A DNA stretch of 64,000 nucleotides from Megalonaias nervosa (GCA_016617855.1 JAECUM010017308.1:1-64000); one strand, 5' to 3'; shown: positions 41,216 to 55,468, numbered from the stretch's first letter. Notes: generated by a model not told the origin, from the sequence alone. Program-made: numbers and translations.

Positions 41216-44200
41216 CTTTAATTAGCATTCTTTTGATATTTATTATGAAACTCAGTTTATTTTCTTGGCTTCAGGACTTTCTGAAATTAAGAAATATTTA
41301 ATCCTCACAAATCATGGGGAAAATCTACAAGACTCCATTTTAAAAAAGAAAATGGACACAGAAGGAGTGTAGCAAATTTTTTATGCAGTATTTATTCAGG
41401 AAAGCATTTTCATGTATAATTTATATCAATATAATTTATATGGGGAATCAGTAGAAAGTTGGAAGCTTGTTGAAAACTGTCTCTCCTGTTATTGAGAAAT
41501 TTTTAACAATAATCGTCTACCGATTTAAAGTAGATAAATCATATATAACAGTATACTTGATCATTTGTAGCATATGTAATTGTTTCAAAGCTCATTTAAT
41601 GGTTAAAAAAAGATGGAATACTCTTGTGTCGTTGTGACCTTTGTGTTAACTTGAAAATCGTTTAGCGATTTTTTTTTTATTTTTTTTTTATCAGTGCCTG
41701 GCGAAGATATATTTATTGAATAATCTGAGCGCCAGTCCAAGTCCGCATTCGTTAACGTCCGCATTTTTATCACCAACATTTCCGGATACTCTTTAAAGTT
41801 AAAGGCCTGAAACTTGCAATATAGGAACGAAAATGACGAAGAAAATGATGAAGAAATAAATGTGTACACAGTGTTCATGAACTAAGCATTTACAAATTGT
41901 CATCTGATTTGAACGTTTTTTATTTTGTGCACATGGGTAAGTAGACTAGTAGAGCTTGGAATTAGGTAACTGAATAAGCCAATAACATAAAAGTTTATGC
42001 AATGGATGTAATTTCGATCGATGCATTAATGTTAGCAAGCCGTTAGCCAAAAAGGAAAGAGCCAGCTGTAAGTCACCCTTGTTACAGGTAGCAGACACAA
42101 GCTTAACGTTGCAAGAGCAGTAGCCTGAAGAGAAACAAAAATTATAATGAGTGACAGAAGTTACTCAGATTATTCCTTTGACCCGTTCTGAACCGGACCT
42201 AGGACCGCAATAACAGACGTCCTTCTTGATATACTTGTGTTGCTTGAGTGTGACTTACTGCTTCAAGCACAAACGGAGTTATGTAGCATGTTCTAGGGAT
42301 AACAGGCCAAATTTAAAATTTCATCTCAGGTTAATAAATGTATTTTTGAGAAGGTCAGAGCATCAAAAATAACAAAGTACAAATAAAATATAATCCATTA
42401 CATGGTTTTTTGCTCATAGCAAGTGCAAACAACATATTTTATTACTTGTAAAAAAATTCTCCAAAAACAGAGCATTTTTTTATACAGTGTATATATTGTA
42501 TACAAATCCAGTAATGGAATGCTTTTTGGTGTTAATTAATGAAATAGTCACTAGAGGATATAACCAGACTGTTCTTGAAGTATTATTTACAAATGTATGT
42601 GGTATGTAAAAGGAGTTTTGGGGAAATGTGCCTTGGCTAATACAGAATTTGCAGCTTTAATTACTCAGAATTTACAGTGATGAGTGTCTGAAAGCCAAAT
42701 TATGTGAAAAGCTTTTCTTTATTCACGTTTTATTCATGTGAAAGTGAAAAACAAAAGGGATTGGTAACATCCACCTCCTTACTTTTAAAAAAAAAGATCT
42801 ATAATGACATTGTAACAAGACAGTCCAGGTATTTATTCCTTATAAATGCCTACCTGTATGAGAATGTTTTCAGACCAATTCATCTACAAATATTGTATTT
42901 TTGAATGCAGGTGTACATAAAATATTTTTTCTCTAATATTTCCTATGAAAAGTTAAATATAGTACTGTATATACTTTTTATTTTTATTTTTTTATTTTGT
43001 TGTTGCTTTATTGCACAGTTGGATTGTGCAGGTATTTTTTGTCATAACAATATGAATTTATTTCTTAAACAGTATAAAATAATAATAAAATCACAGACAA
43101 ATGAAGATGTTTATGCAGGAGGTATGGATGCTACAACAACCTGAGCTGTGAGCAGCCTTAAAATCTTTAAAAGTTATTTTTTTTTTTAATTATGGGGAAG
43201 GGGTCTTATTCTTCTAACAGAAAACAATCATATCTCATCTGTGAAGACACAAGCACAAATTTATATTAATCTTTACTACTACATTAATTTCATATCCAAA
43301 GGTATCAAGCAGGTTTGATACTATTTTGTAGCAGTAATAATAAAAACAAACTGCTTGGTTATGGATAGCAGTAGCAACAATATTTATAATCAGCGAGTAT
43401 ATAGTTGCTACCAAAGGAATCTGACGTTTTTGCAGTATAGTACCTTACAATAAATCACCTTATATGTACTATAAATATATGTATATTTAGTGATAAGGTG
43501 ATTTCATGTTGTCACAGATTTTGTTGTACTTTGTTGATAAAACATCGGACTTTTGTGGTTGCTACCTCTACCTGCTGCTTAAGGGAGAGTACTGACATGC
43601 ATTTCTGGTTAAAGATGAGACGGGGGGGTGATGTTATAATACAGCTGTATTCCCACGAAACGAAGATAAGTACCATAAAGTTCTTGACTCATTCTACATT
43701 TAGACATATAAATTAAACCTCTCCCGCATGAAACCCTCCCTGATCCACATTTTGTGGGTTTTTCAGGAAAATTTTTCTCTGAGTCGTATCAAATTCTTAC
43801 CAATAATATATAGTTTCAAACAAAAGCCAAAGTTTCCTTTGTGCAGGTTATGATGTAATATTTTCCAGCTACTCATGAAATTATCCAATCAAATTTAAAA
43901 GAATGGGAGCCCCGTAACAAGGGGTACCCTCTCTGTACAAAAATAGTAAAATGGTGGCACTCAGCCCAACTGAAGCGCCCCCTAGTTACGTTGTTATCGC
44001 TACATGTTCCTCTGTACAGATGGGGGTACTATTGGCCAAGAATATCTCATGTACTTGGCAGCTCATATTAACACTTTTCCACGTTTAAGAGTTTAATGTT
44101 TTTTCTGAGTTTATCGTGGTATAAACTGTCATTTGCAAACTTGTACAGTTTTGGCAACTGAAACAATGTTAAGCTGTTTTAGATGCAATTATTTATAATT

Positions 44201-46501
44201 TTATTTATTTTATTGTTATTTTGTTGTTTTTAAAAGCTATTTTCTATCAGTTTTTAGAGCCTGTTTAAGCATTTGAATTCTTTTGGAGGGCATTAGTTAT
44301 GTAGCTATTTATAGAATAGAGGATTCTCCATCTGCAACGTAATAGCTAAATCAGTATCAAAAAAAAAAATTCTACCAGTGGTAGGCAGTCCAAGGTTTTG
44401 AACATTCCACAGCATGGTCTTAATCTTTTATCTAAATTAGCATATGTGATCTGAGTAGAAGTTTAATATTCAAAGCAAAGGATGTGTTGTTTTGTTTGAC
44501 ATACGAATGACTCTTGGATTTTATGCTATCATGAGCTCATTGTGACTTGGCCAAATCATTATTGTCCAGACATGTTAGTAACCAATTTTCGCATCTTTAA
44601 ATCTATTTTTTTGTTGATTAGACCCTAGCAGTTTAGGTTTCCTAAAGGGCTACTTACAAATGAAATTTAGACTATCGGTAACTGGTTATTGTGATGGAGG
44701 TCCAATAGTCAAACAGTGCAAGACATCAAGACTGACAGTTATGATCAGGGGTGTAGTGAATCTCCCACTTACCCTAGTCCTACAATGTAAAACGTATCAC
44801 GTTATTTATGTGAGGGTGATTCGTCTTACATTGAATAACTACCACTCACCCCACATCATAACTATCAAGGTCAGCATCTTACATTGAAGGATTGTGAATC
44901 CAATTATTATAATGTTAGTCTTTGAACCCCCTCCTCCCAATCCCTATATCCATTTACCTATAGTTTTAAATTCATTTGTAATGAGCTGTGGTGAAAGTGC
45001 TATAGCCAACTTTTCTTTTTCAAATCTAGTCAAAGAAAGAATTGTTTGTATTCAGAAAAACAGCAAAGATGTGTTATTTGATTCTGTCCAATCAATTCAG
45101 TTTTCTAAATAAAATATAAACCCACCATTTTTAGTTTGTTTTAATTGCATGCATTTTCATGCCTTCCAATTCAGTGTTTACGTTGGTTATTTTGCATGTG
45201 TCTCTATCTATAGAAGTTAATATAAGGTAGTTCTCCTTACAGTTTAGACAAAATAAACGCAATTGGGTCTTTTCACATGATTATGTTCTGACCAGTGGAA
45301 ATCTATCCTTCATTTATCAACTGATGCAGCTGCAATTAAAGTTTAATTACTTTGGTCCAACTAGACTTTTTATGATATCTTTATCTTATAGGAATAAAAG
45401 CCAGACACAAGCATGTGGATGTGTTTTCAGGGTATGATGACATACATTTCAGTTGGCTCAGACGGATGGTAGAAATGCGCAGAAATGGACAATGAAGGGA
45501 AATAGTATGAGGAAGGTTTGCAAGGATGGGATTTTGGTAGTAAAAGATCATTAATGATTTTTGAGTTTGCGTTAATACCCGAGACATGCTCAGTAACTGA
45601 ACATTTCGACTTTCTACATGCGCTATTTAGTATGCTTCTCTATTTTAAAATTTTAAAAAATATTTATGGGAAGAAAAAAGTGAGAATTATGCAGAAACTG
45701 GCAGTTGGGAATCCTAATTAAAATCTGTGAATTTTGTAGGAAATCGGGGCAATTATCACCTGTATGATCATACAGTTACTATAATTAGTAGAATAAAATA
45801 TCTTTTGATTTTAAATTTGAGATATGGGTGGCAGGGCTTCAGACACACCCTAGATTTGGCTAAGGATTTGGACAGATTGGATATGATGGTTTTTGTCTTG
45901 CACTTGCAGGTTTAATGATGAGGAAAACTTGCTGTGAGAGGTCAGTATAAGTTTTAGTGTTGGATATTGGAAGAAATTTCATGATCAGCAATCAGTTTCT
46001 GATAACCTATTAGTGACTGATTAGTAATTGATTGATTTAGCCACCTGATGTCTTGCAAAAACCAGGGCTGTTTTTAAACCAATATTTTGAAGTTTGAAAT
46101 AATGGAAATGTTGCAGAAATGAATTGTGACCAAAGTCAGTTTCAAAATCATAGTCAGTTGGTCATTCCAGTGAAAGGGAGTGATGCTGAAGTAAATAAAT
46201 TCAATAGAACAGAACTCATACAGTGATTGCCCTTGAAGCATCTGTAGCAAAATCACTTCATGGTCAAAACAAAAAACATCTTTTGGATGTAAGTAAGAAA
46301 AAAGTTTCTATAACAAAAGCTTGCCATTCTCTGGTCCTAGACTTTAAATTTTCAACTTTGGTTTTCAGTTTCAATATATTGGACTGTCATTATTTTGGAG
46401 AAATGTAGCTCTGGGCTTCCATCTTCAAAATATTACAGCAAATTCTGTGTACTGTGGATATCCATTTGCCTGGTGTTGATTTCTAAATATATTAATTTCA
46501 G

Positions 46502-46639
46502 TGCATGTGGAATACAAGATGGAATCCTACTTGATCCTGCTGTATGTAACATTGGAGCAAGAGAATGCAATCCAAGCTTTGTTCAAGCAGCGGGACTGGT
46601 TATACAGCAGGATGAAGTTTACAAAGAATGATAATAATG
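46502..46639 (+). CDS. Internal or 5' coding exon of zinc-finger gene copy 2
   Basis: The counterpart of 25926-26063: same length, ATTTCAG before it and GTAAAT donor after it. It encodes a helical segment with MESYLILLYVTLEQENAI and FKQRDWLYSRMKF. It ends in phase 1 and joins in frame to the exon at 49385. Most base differences from copy 1 keep the residue or are conservative, which suggests selection on the protein. Confidence 0.75.
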
Positions 46640-46886
46640 GTAAATGGAATGAGGCACCTTGTAAAAGTGAATATTTTTAAATACTTTTTCTATTAAATTT
46701 TCAGTAAGAAAGGGACCTATGAAGGGTAATACATATTCATTTGCTGGGAAGCTAAAGTTTTACTGTAGTTTTACTTATTCAGTTAAAAAATGCTCACTTG
46801 TGGAAATGTGATATTTAATTAGAAATGTAATTGGCCTTTTAAGATAATTTAAAAACAAAGTATTTGGATGTAGGAACCCTGAAAAA

Positions 46887-47142
46887 GTTGTTGTTGTTGT
46901 TGTTGTAGGGTTTAACGCCATTTTTGAGCACAAGATAGGCTATACATGGCGGCCAGCATAAATGGTGGACGAAGAACCTGGAAAAACCCCGGAAAGAACC
47001 ACCGACCCACGAGAACATACTGGAAAGCTTTCTCACGTACCCACATTGGCCGAGCCCAAGACTTGAACCCACGCAGATAGAGGTGAGACAGCAGTGATCT
47101 GTAACGGTGAGCACTTTTGACCACTCGGCCACTCGGGGCCCC
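46887..47142 (-). mobile_element. tRNA-Leu-like SINE, copy 2
   Basis: Same family and orientation as 35082-35330. It ends in a longer CAA repeat (GTT on the plus strand, 46888-46906). CCCTGAAAAAG to the left and CCCTGAAAATG to the right are a likely target-site duplication. Confidence 0.82.
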
Positions 47143-48867
47143 TCCCTGAAAATGTTACTGTCTGAAAGATTATTTACTAAACAGAGGTGACTTTCAGGCA
47201 GATTTGCTGTATTTTGAATTTTAGGTTGCTTAAATTATACAGTAGAACCTGTCTGGAAAGACAACCCTGTCTCAAAAGACAACCCACTCTTAAATTATAC
47301 AGTAGAACTTGTCTGGAAAGATAACCCATTCTGCCAAAAGCATGGTCACTCAAGACAAGTAGTATCTAATGATAAAATCACAATGCTATTTAATCAGTCA
47401 ATCCATGCATTAAGAATATGGTTTATCATGGCTGATCAAATTTTTTTCTCAACCTCTTGTCCAGGACAAGTGGTTTCAGAAAATTTGCTTGTCCCACCTG
47501 CATTTTCACTTGTCCCAAAATTTAAATCTCTTGCCTTGGTTCAACAAGATGTCTGTATTTTAATGAACATGAAAAACAACCAAAGAAACAATGTACAGCA
47601 TATTTATTTCTTCAAAGGGCTTACATGTTTGTTTTTGTTGTTGTCAGGGTATTTTGTATACACTGTTTCTTGCTAACATGTGTGGTAGCATCATTACTTC
47701 CATCAGCAACAGGAGAATTTTCTGGAAGACCTTCCCAAACTTCTCTCAAGACTCGATAAATTGACAGAATAAAATCCCTTGCCTTGGGTCTGTTCTTATA
47801 ATTAGTACCAAGTTTAAGACCACTCTTCTCTTGCAGTGAATGCAGCATTTCAGTATAAATAAAGGTTTTCCATACTGGGGTAGGGTGTAGGCTGTCATTT
47901 GTATTTGTTTTGCATTTCATACTCATTCAGTTTTAAAATGGCCTTACTATTAGAGTGTTAGCAATTCTAAATTCAGGGATTTTCTACACATACTGGCTAA
48001 TGTCAAGCATATAATGTGTTGCTCAGGCTTTTTGAGGTCCAAAATTGTCATGAGACTTGCTTGATTAAATCGTAAATTTGTCAGCTCCACCAACAAATAC
48101 ACAGGCTGGATTTTCAACCTGTGTCATTTGGGGATATTGTTTGCAATAACTGCAAAACATCTTTCCATCAGGATCATTGAATTCAAGCTTTGGATAACTA
48201 TCAACACAATGTGGCTGAAAATTTGTTTGTGTCATATTTGACATTTTTTGTTGCCAGAGTCTGGCTTATGTCACTTTGGAGGATTAGTTACCTCAGATTA
48301 AATGACAGCCTTACATTTTATCCATTCACTTTCATGTGAATTTCTCTTCTTTGAGTCTTCCTGATATCATCCTTGCAAAAATAATTTAATCAACTCTTTT
48401 TATCCAAGGAGAGATCACCTCATTTGAAAACTGCTTCTACTGATGTGATTATAGCATACATTTTTTGTTATCCAGATGCAAACACTGACTGCTTCTTTTG
48501 TGTAATTTTTTAATCTTCAGACACAATACCACATGTTGAAGTCGATCCTCAGTATAATCAGTTTAAAACCTTAAAGACTCATTACTGTTATTTAATTAAT
48601 TCATAAAATAAATGGACACTTACGCTGATAAAGTGCCTTTCATTAATTTCATTGCACTGACTCGGATGATTGATATCTAAGTGGGTTGAGTATATCTTGG
48701 GCAAATGCTGTATAACAAGGTTGTTTAAAGCACTGCTAATTAATTATGTTTGATTTGTTTGTTTGCAGAGTTTTGAATTGGCTGATAAATTTGGTTGATA
48801 AGCCCAATATGCAATCAAGCAGTAATAGAACTAGCACACACAGTTATTATATATACTCGCTTATTAG

Positions 48868-48920
48868 TATGTATGTTTGTCTGTAGGTAGGTAGGTAGGT
48901 GTGTATGTATGTATGTATAT
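48868..48920. repeat. GTAG/GTAT microsatellite
   Basis: Imperfect four-base units (GTAG then GTAT) inside the copy-2 intron. Confidence 0.8.
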
Positions 48921-49384
48921 ACTAGATATTACTAGATGTATACTGAAGGTGCACAACAGTTTTATAATTTCATCTACCTCCATGGAGGGGGGGGGCTAAG
49001 GGAGGAGGAATGGTTTTTACATGAAAGTGCTTGTAAGTCTTACTTGCCTGCAGATCAGAGTGTCAAAACATTGCAGATGGAGTCTTGAATGACTCTCTGA
49101 GTCATGTCCTGTTTCAGAAACAGCAGGGATTATCCCCACCCAAAAACAGTGTTCACATATATTCTAAATGGGCACGAAAATATGAATTTAGATATGGAAC
49201 CAATATTGACCACAGAGAGGATCGATGCTGACTAGAAAGTTGGATCCAGGGCTTCAGATTTAAGGGTTAGGACAAAACATGGGAATGTGTGGATGTATGT
49301 ATTTTACTCCAATTTTAAAATGGTTTTATTATGTAGTAAAATCTTTCTTTCTGTAATTTATATGAGGTATATATATATTTTCAG

Positions 49385-51399
49385 AAGCTGGGAGTGATTT
49401 AGCAAGTCCCAGAAACAGATTCGACTCTTCCCACAGTGGATCCTTGGAAAGCAGTATGGAGTTATCTTCATTTAGCCAGGCTTTAGGAAGTAATTGCAAA
49501 AGAACTGCAAAAGACACGTGCTGTATATACTGGAGAGGCAGCTTAGAATCAGAAGACGAAAGTGCCAGTGATAGAAATGAATCAAATTTTAAAAATATCA
49601 CAAAGAAAATATTCTCAATAAATAAAGGTGATGATGAAGTAGCTAATGTGTTTCATGTTTCATCATCTTTACAGAAAGTTATATGTAGCAACCAGTCAAA
49701 AGAATTCGATGAAGTTAGAATTGATAATTCCACTTTTCCTGAGGGAGAGTCAAATTTTAAATGTCATCAGTTTGATAAAAGTTCGAGTCCCCTAAGGTCA
49801 CATGCACAAGATTCCTGTAACTGTGACAGAATCGATGACAAATATGTGGAGGATGATCATGACCAGTTATCTTATGAAATCCAGGTAAAACATGAAGGTG
49901 ATGACCTCGACTCAACCAAACCTGAAATACATGCTTATGGTAGTCTTCAGGGTATTTCTTCTGAACAGCCACAGGTGAATGTTGCCCCTGATATGTTCCT
50001 AACCCCAACTTCAGTAACGGTAGCCCAATATTTTGATAAATTTCAGAGAGACTCTGCTTTCAGTCGAAAAGAAGCATTGCGGAGGGTTTATCAGAAGAAG
50101 AGTAGAGTTTTAGAACAAAATAATGAGGACAGAAGGACATTAGAAAACCAAGGCAAGGGAGAAATGTTCAAACGCCAGATAACAAGTCCTCCAGTAAGTA
50201 AAGAGACCGAGGTAGGAAGAAAAAAGGGGAAAGGCTTCACAAGGAAAATGAAGGGCATGGTTTCAAAACATTGTTTATCAGATTGCAACAATAAGTGTGA
50301 AAAAATGATCTTAGAAAACTCTGACCATAAAAAACATTTAAAAGAAATTTCTCAGGATAGAACAGAGATGGAGTTAGAGCAGAATTTAATGAGTCATACG
50401 AATACAGGGAATTCAGGAAAAACTGAATCAGATAGCAACAAACTTGTTGAAAGCATGACTTTGGAAAACTCTTCAGAGCATAATGAAAGTTTTTCAGAAA
50501 TTTCTGAAGAAAGAACAATGCTGGGTTTAGAAGAGATTCAAACTGGCCATACAATTACAGACAGCTTGAAAAATTCTGCAGTGCTTACAGAATCCAATTC
50601 CAATATTGCAAATAATGGAAAATCTAAAATGGAAAAAGGGCGCATTTTTTGTGAGGACTGCAAGGAAAGTTTCAAGTTGGCAGGAAAATTCAGAAGGCAT
50701 AAGAGAGATGGCAAGTGTGTGTTTCATTGTGAATTTTGTGGGAAAAGATACATTTCTAAAGATTATGCATCATTTATGGTGCATAGAAGGTATCACATGG
50801 ACAATCGTCCTTACAAGTGTGAGATATGTAACAAAGCATACAAGTTTGAGTACAAATTGAAAGTTCATATCCGAAATCACACTGGAGAACGGCCCTGGGT
50901 GTGTGAAGTTTGTGGTGCTCGGTTCATGGCACCTTTTAATTTGAAACAACACAAGCTTGCAATACACTCTGATGAAATACACATATGTGACATATGTGGT
51001 GTCAAACTTTGTAACAAAGGCTACCTAGATTGGCACAAAAAATTTGTTCATTCCACTGAGCGACCCTTTACTTGTCCCACATGTGGAAAAAGTTTTAAGT
51101 CAAAACAGAATCTCAAGAATCATAAAGTTGTGCATGATGAAGCTCTTGCCTTTGTATGTGACATATGTAGCAAAGGGTTCAAAACAAAAACTAGATTAAA
51201 CTATCATGTGAGGCGTCATCAAAATGACAGAAGATATCAATGTGAGACTTGTGGTAAAGGGTTTTACTGTACAAAATCGCTGCGTGAGCATCAAATGATT
51301 CATTCAGGGGTTAAACCCTATAAATGCCAAACATGTGAGTACAGATGTACTCAGAAAGGTAATTTAGACAAACACATGAAGATTCATTTAAGTAAGTGA
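49385..51399 (+). CDS. Terminal exon of C2H2 zinc-finger gene copy 2 (intact)
   Basis: A TTTTCAG acceptor opens the exon; with phase 1 from the exon at 46502-46639 the frame is open to TGA at 51397. Over 600 residues: an N-terminal segment ([11 protein letters not shown]), a long acidic Ser/Glu/Lys-rich linker without known domain, then nine zinc-finger units at about 50640-51396. The first is Cys2-His-Cys-like ([18 protein letters not shown]); the others are C2H2, e.g. [19 protein letters not shown] and [19 protein letters not shown]. Linkers HTGERPW and HSGVKPY are of the Kruppel type. A sequence-specific nuclear DNA-binding protein is expected. No KRAB, BTB or SCAN domain is visible. Its paralogue is at 28734-30696. 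Confidence 0.85.
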
Positions 51400-53622
51400 C
51401 AATTACAGATCTTAGGTAGGAATCATGAGTAGTAGTCTCAAAATATCTTGTCATCCTGCCTGGGTAATATAATCTTCATGATTAGAATAAGGGTAACTAG
51501 GGGTAAAACATTCTGCTTGTACACTGGCATTTATGAGCGATAGCTGAGGACAGGCAAGTCAGTTTTTCTATATGCTTGTCTACTTAGACATCTGGCATTT
51601 TAAGAGAGATTCAATATTATGTACAGTGTAGGATGATCAAAAATTGATGTAGGCAAGTCACTTGCCATGCAGGACAAATAGAGAACTGAAAGTGTTTCAA
51701 GCTCTGTGGGACAAATAAGTTTTCAAGACTTGCAACTATATTGTGTATTTATATACCTTATTACTCTTATGATGTGCTTTTCAGTCAGAAGTCAATGTCA
51801 GGATTTGAGGTTAAGTGTGAAAGTTTAAGGGACACATTTGGGTATGCGAAGAGTTTCTTCTTTCTGGTGTGGATGTATGAAATTCATTGTCATATGCAAA
51901 ACTTGTATGTTTACCTCCAGACTTGAGAAATCCATTTGCCTACCAAGTGATGGATGATCAGGGACAAGCCTATCATTTACTAAAATAAAATTACAGCCAC
52001 ATCAGCACATCAAGATGAGTTGCAGCTTAAAAGATAATGGAAGCCAAAGCTTCACAGTATCATATTTTCTTCAGAAAATCTGTATGACCTTTTTCCATGA
52101 TAACAGCATTACGTAGAATTTATAGAAATAAGACAAATCATTTGCAAACTCTAATGGTGTGCACTTGTTTTTCTTGTTATGTTACTAGCACTTTGGTATG
52201 AATACAAGGGCCATTTAAGGATAAAAGAGCAGAGAGTTGGAACGTACTGAGGAGGTGTGTAATCCAGACTGTTTTAAGTGTTTCATGTTAGTGGTGTTAC
52301 AGTTGATTAAAATAATCAAAAAGTGGTAGGAATAGCCAAAAGACCAAGCATTATGTTATGACTTTCAATAAATGATTTTAGATGATTCAAGGTTTCTTTG
52401 CCAGAAAATTGTTTACTTTCACCTTAAATTGATTTTAATATTTTATGTGCATCACCACCCAACATGTATTATATCAATAATGCATCCTTTCAGACACACA
52501 TTCTTATTAGTTATTGATCACCAGTATCAGCCATTTGGAGTTTTTAAAAGATAACCAGGTGATTGTCCTGTGAATTCAGGGGCACAAAGCAATCTTTCAT
52601 GTGTGCAAAGATGACATTTTCCATGAAAAGTATGGAAAACATCTCTGACCAATTAAAAAATTAGATATTTGATTCGTTCATTAGAACCAGTCATCACTTT
52701 TTAAATTTCATTTGATTCCCAGTACTATTTTATGTTGACAAGATCAATTAGAATTTCATTGTTGGTTTTTGAAACGAAGGTTCTCAATGCAACACCCTTA
52801 CCTTTGTTCTGAAATGACTCTAATCTGCAATAATTGTTCCGTGGAACATTGTGTATTGCCTTTTATGTAGATGCCAATTTTTGGAATTAACTTTGAATTT
52901 TTTCCCCATGATACTTACTCTATGATGATACTTTAGGAGTATGGGCACAGTACAATGCAAATCCAGCCGTCCCCAAGTCAACTTTCAGCTATAAAAAAGC
53001 CAAAAGTTGTTTCCCCACATAGGTGGCAGTCATACAATAGTATCTCGGCTTGGCTATAGGGATGGTGACAAAATCCCACCTATACTTAGCTACTTCTGGA
53101 GCAGAAAGCATGCTCTGCCAGTAGGATACAATGGGGGAAGATTTGAAAAAGTATATTCCGTCCATATTTTATAAATGGGTATTATCGGAGAAAAATGTTT
53201 TGTTACAAAAATATATAACTTTCTTCTCAAATCTGTTATCCAGTCACAATACCTTAGGAGAATAGGTAAGAGGTGGAGGGAGTTAACCCTTTACATAAAT
53301 AGGGACCATAACCAGATGCAGCTAACTGAGGACCCCCATCCTGGCGAATTTGGTGGAACAGTTGTGCTCAAATGATATGCTCATGGTGATTGCCCTTACC
53401 TCATTGGGTAAAATGCCACATTAACTTGATTTGATCTTGGGCAAGTTCTCTAAAATCAAAACAAATAACCAATAGTATCTAGAATAATTAAGCCTGAATG
53501 GAGATATCAACCTTTCCATCTTTCAAAAATGTAAATAAGATCTCCCTCGTTGCACTGACTCAGTTCATGTCATGTACCACTTCAGGGTCCTCAGTGGGTC
53601 CTTTAGATGACTTTAAGGTGAA

Positions 53623-53934
53623 CAGTCTGATTAAAATCAGGTCTCCACTGTCTGTGTGAAGATCAGACAGTGACTGCTTAGAGGTCATGTTCTGGTGACC
53701 AATGTTATTACCAGAATCAATAATTTTATCAGCCAATCAGATGAAGTCTTCTTTGCATTTGGGAAACTGAGCAGCAATAGCTGAAGAGCATCAATGTGTA
53801 TTGATTTGATTCACTTTCAAATTTCTGAAAGCTGCATTTCCATTGGCTAACTCAAAGGTCACCAGAACATGACCCCTAAGCTATCACTTTCAGATCTTTA
53901 CCCAGGACAGTAGAGACCTGATTTTAATCAGTTT
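53623..53934. mobile_element. MITE-like foldback with about 78-bp arms
   Basis: The left arm 53623-53700 (CTGATTAAAATCAGGTCTC to GGTCATGTTCTGGTGACC) pairs with the right arm 53857-53934, with scattered mismatches. The spacer of about 156 bp has no coding frame. Exact ends and target duplication not resolved. Confidence 0.7.
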
Positions 53935-55099
53935 GCCTAGGTGAAGGGCCTGACTACAACAGAGGTTCACAACAAATGACTAATTGCAGTGAAAACAAGC
54001 GATCATGAATGAAATCAAAGAATCACAACAGAAATGTCTATTGGATCAACAGACAAGTTATGTATTTCACTGATCTTGCCAGTTGTAGGAAATGGGAAGC
54101 AGTATTTATAAGAGAGATAGACCAAAAATGTTCTACAAAGTGGTTACAATGGGACTTTGTTAGAACCCATAGTAGATTCGATATGGGACTCAAAAGCCAA
54201 TGCCTTTTTGGTTGTGATAGGTTAGAGCTTCCCAGAAGGTCAGAGAGGTCTTTCTTGTGTTATATCCACACCCCTCTGTGATGCTGAAATGTGTGAGATT
54301 GTGGAACAGTAACCATTGATAGTGATGGATGCCAACTTCTTTACCTCAGAACGCCACTGGAAAAAGGGAGCTAACTGGGTAACTATACTTGGAATGAAAT
54401 GTTTTGCTCCTACCATAATGAGAAAATTATCTGCTTCCCCCTTGTGCTTTCAAAGTGGCAATCATTCTAGCCAAAGTGATCCTTTCCATAACTTCAGAGA
54501 AATCTTGACCTGAGATCTTGTTTGCAGGTTTCATATGTCTGTATTCAGATGAATTCCTGCCATCAGGGTTGATGGAGCAGGTGAAAAAAGACCTCAGTTT
54601 TCCTTGGGGGGTTTCTTTTGCCAGGTTTAACAAGTCATTTAACCATGATTTTCTTACCTGGGGGGAGCAATCAGAATAAGGCAGCACTCCAGTTCCACCT
54701 TTCTCGGGTTCTTTGGGATCAGAGGTGTTGAGGGTAAAGTGTATGCTTCCATATCATTTCAATCTATGAAAAAAGCATTGATTGACCAGGCTTTTTGATC
54801 TGGGACTAGAGATAACAACTATTGTGAGTTCTACATTCCATGTTGTTACAGGCGAGTACAGATTCATGGAATAGTACATAGAGACAGTCGATCCAGTAAA
54901 AAAGGCACTGAGAAAGGGAAATGATACATTGATCGATCAATAGTAGGAACAAAATGTTGAAGGTGTCCCAAGACTTAAAGTACATGAAAAAATTGCAGTA
55001 ATTTTGTGTCCCAACATTTGTAGGTCATAAAAGATTACTTTTAAAAATAATTTAGGGTCTCCCAAGACTTAGAGTGTCCCGAGACTTACAGTCATTACA

Positions 55100-55390
55100 G
55101 TAGGCATAATGGTATATACAGTGTACACAAGCAGAATGATATATATTCCATACAAGCATAATGGTATACATTCGATACAAACATAATGGTATACATTATA
55201 TTCAGTCATAATGATATTAATTTTATATATTAAGCATAATGGTATATGCTTTTCATACAAGCATAATGGTATTCATTACATTCAGTCGTAATGGTATACG
55301 TTGCATACAAGCATAATGGTGTACATTCCATACAAGAATGCTGGTATAGATTTCCTACAAGCATAATGCTACACATTATACACTGTTATG
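55100..55390. repeat. Minisatellite of about 25-27 bp units
   Basis: Units are close to CATAATGGTATACATTCCAT followed by ACAAG, about ten copies with much variation (TTCAGTCATAATG types alternate with ATACAAGCATAATG types). Confidence 0.75.
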
Positions 55391-55468
55391 TATATTTAAA
55401 TTGTGTGCTTAATTGTTGTCCATGATTGTAAGTTAGATAATGTAAACAGGATGTTTACATGGCTAATT

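Larger units (their letters stand above)
30697..46501. other. Long host stretch without genes between the two zinc-finger copies
   Basis: About 15.8 kb with no supported coding exon. Contents noted separately: a 44-bp tandem repeat (31363-31470), a 27-bp minisatellite (33490-33885), a tRNA-Leu-like SINE (35082-35330), another tRNA-headed SINE (38640-38765), a MITE-like element (39390-39720) and an ATT microsatellite (41169-41214). A hairpin at 43453-43507 pairs AAATCACCTTAT with ATAAGGTGATTT. The rest is AT-rich and unremarkable. Confidence 0.5.
46640..49384. other. Intron of zinc-finger gene copy 2
   Basis: About 2.7 kb, the same length class as the copy-1 intron. It holds the Leu-type SINE (46887-47142), a short duplication containing TACAGTAGAACCTGTCTGG (47238-47256 and 47299-47317), and a GTAG/GTAT microsatellite (48868-48920). 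No extra exon recognised. Confidence 0.55.
51400..55456. other. Host intergenic DNA downstream of zinc-finger copy 2
   Basis: About 4 kb with no supported gene. It contains a MITE-like foldback (53623-53934) and a minisatellite (55100-55390). Short open frames show no family resemblance and no splice context. Confidence 0.55.

Noticed and set aside
47621..47926. 101-codon minus-strand open frame within the zinc-finger intron
   Set aside because: Some protein-like composition, but no recognised domain and no splice-supported context.
54009..54687. Open frames on both strands around 54009-54687
   Set aside because: Short, overlapping on opposite strands, with no recognisable motif; possible old mobile-element debris but not supportable.
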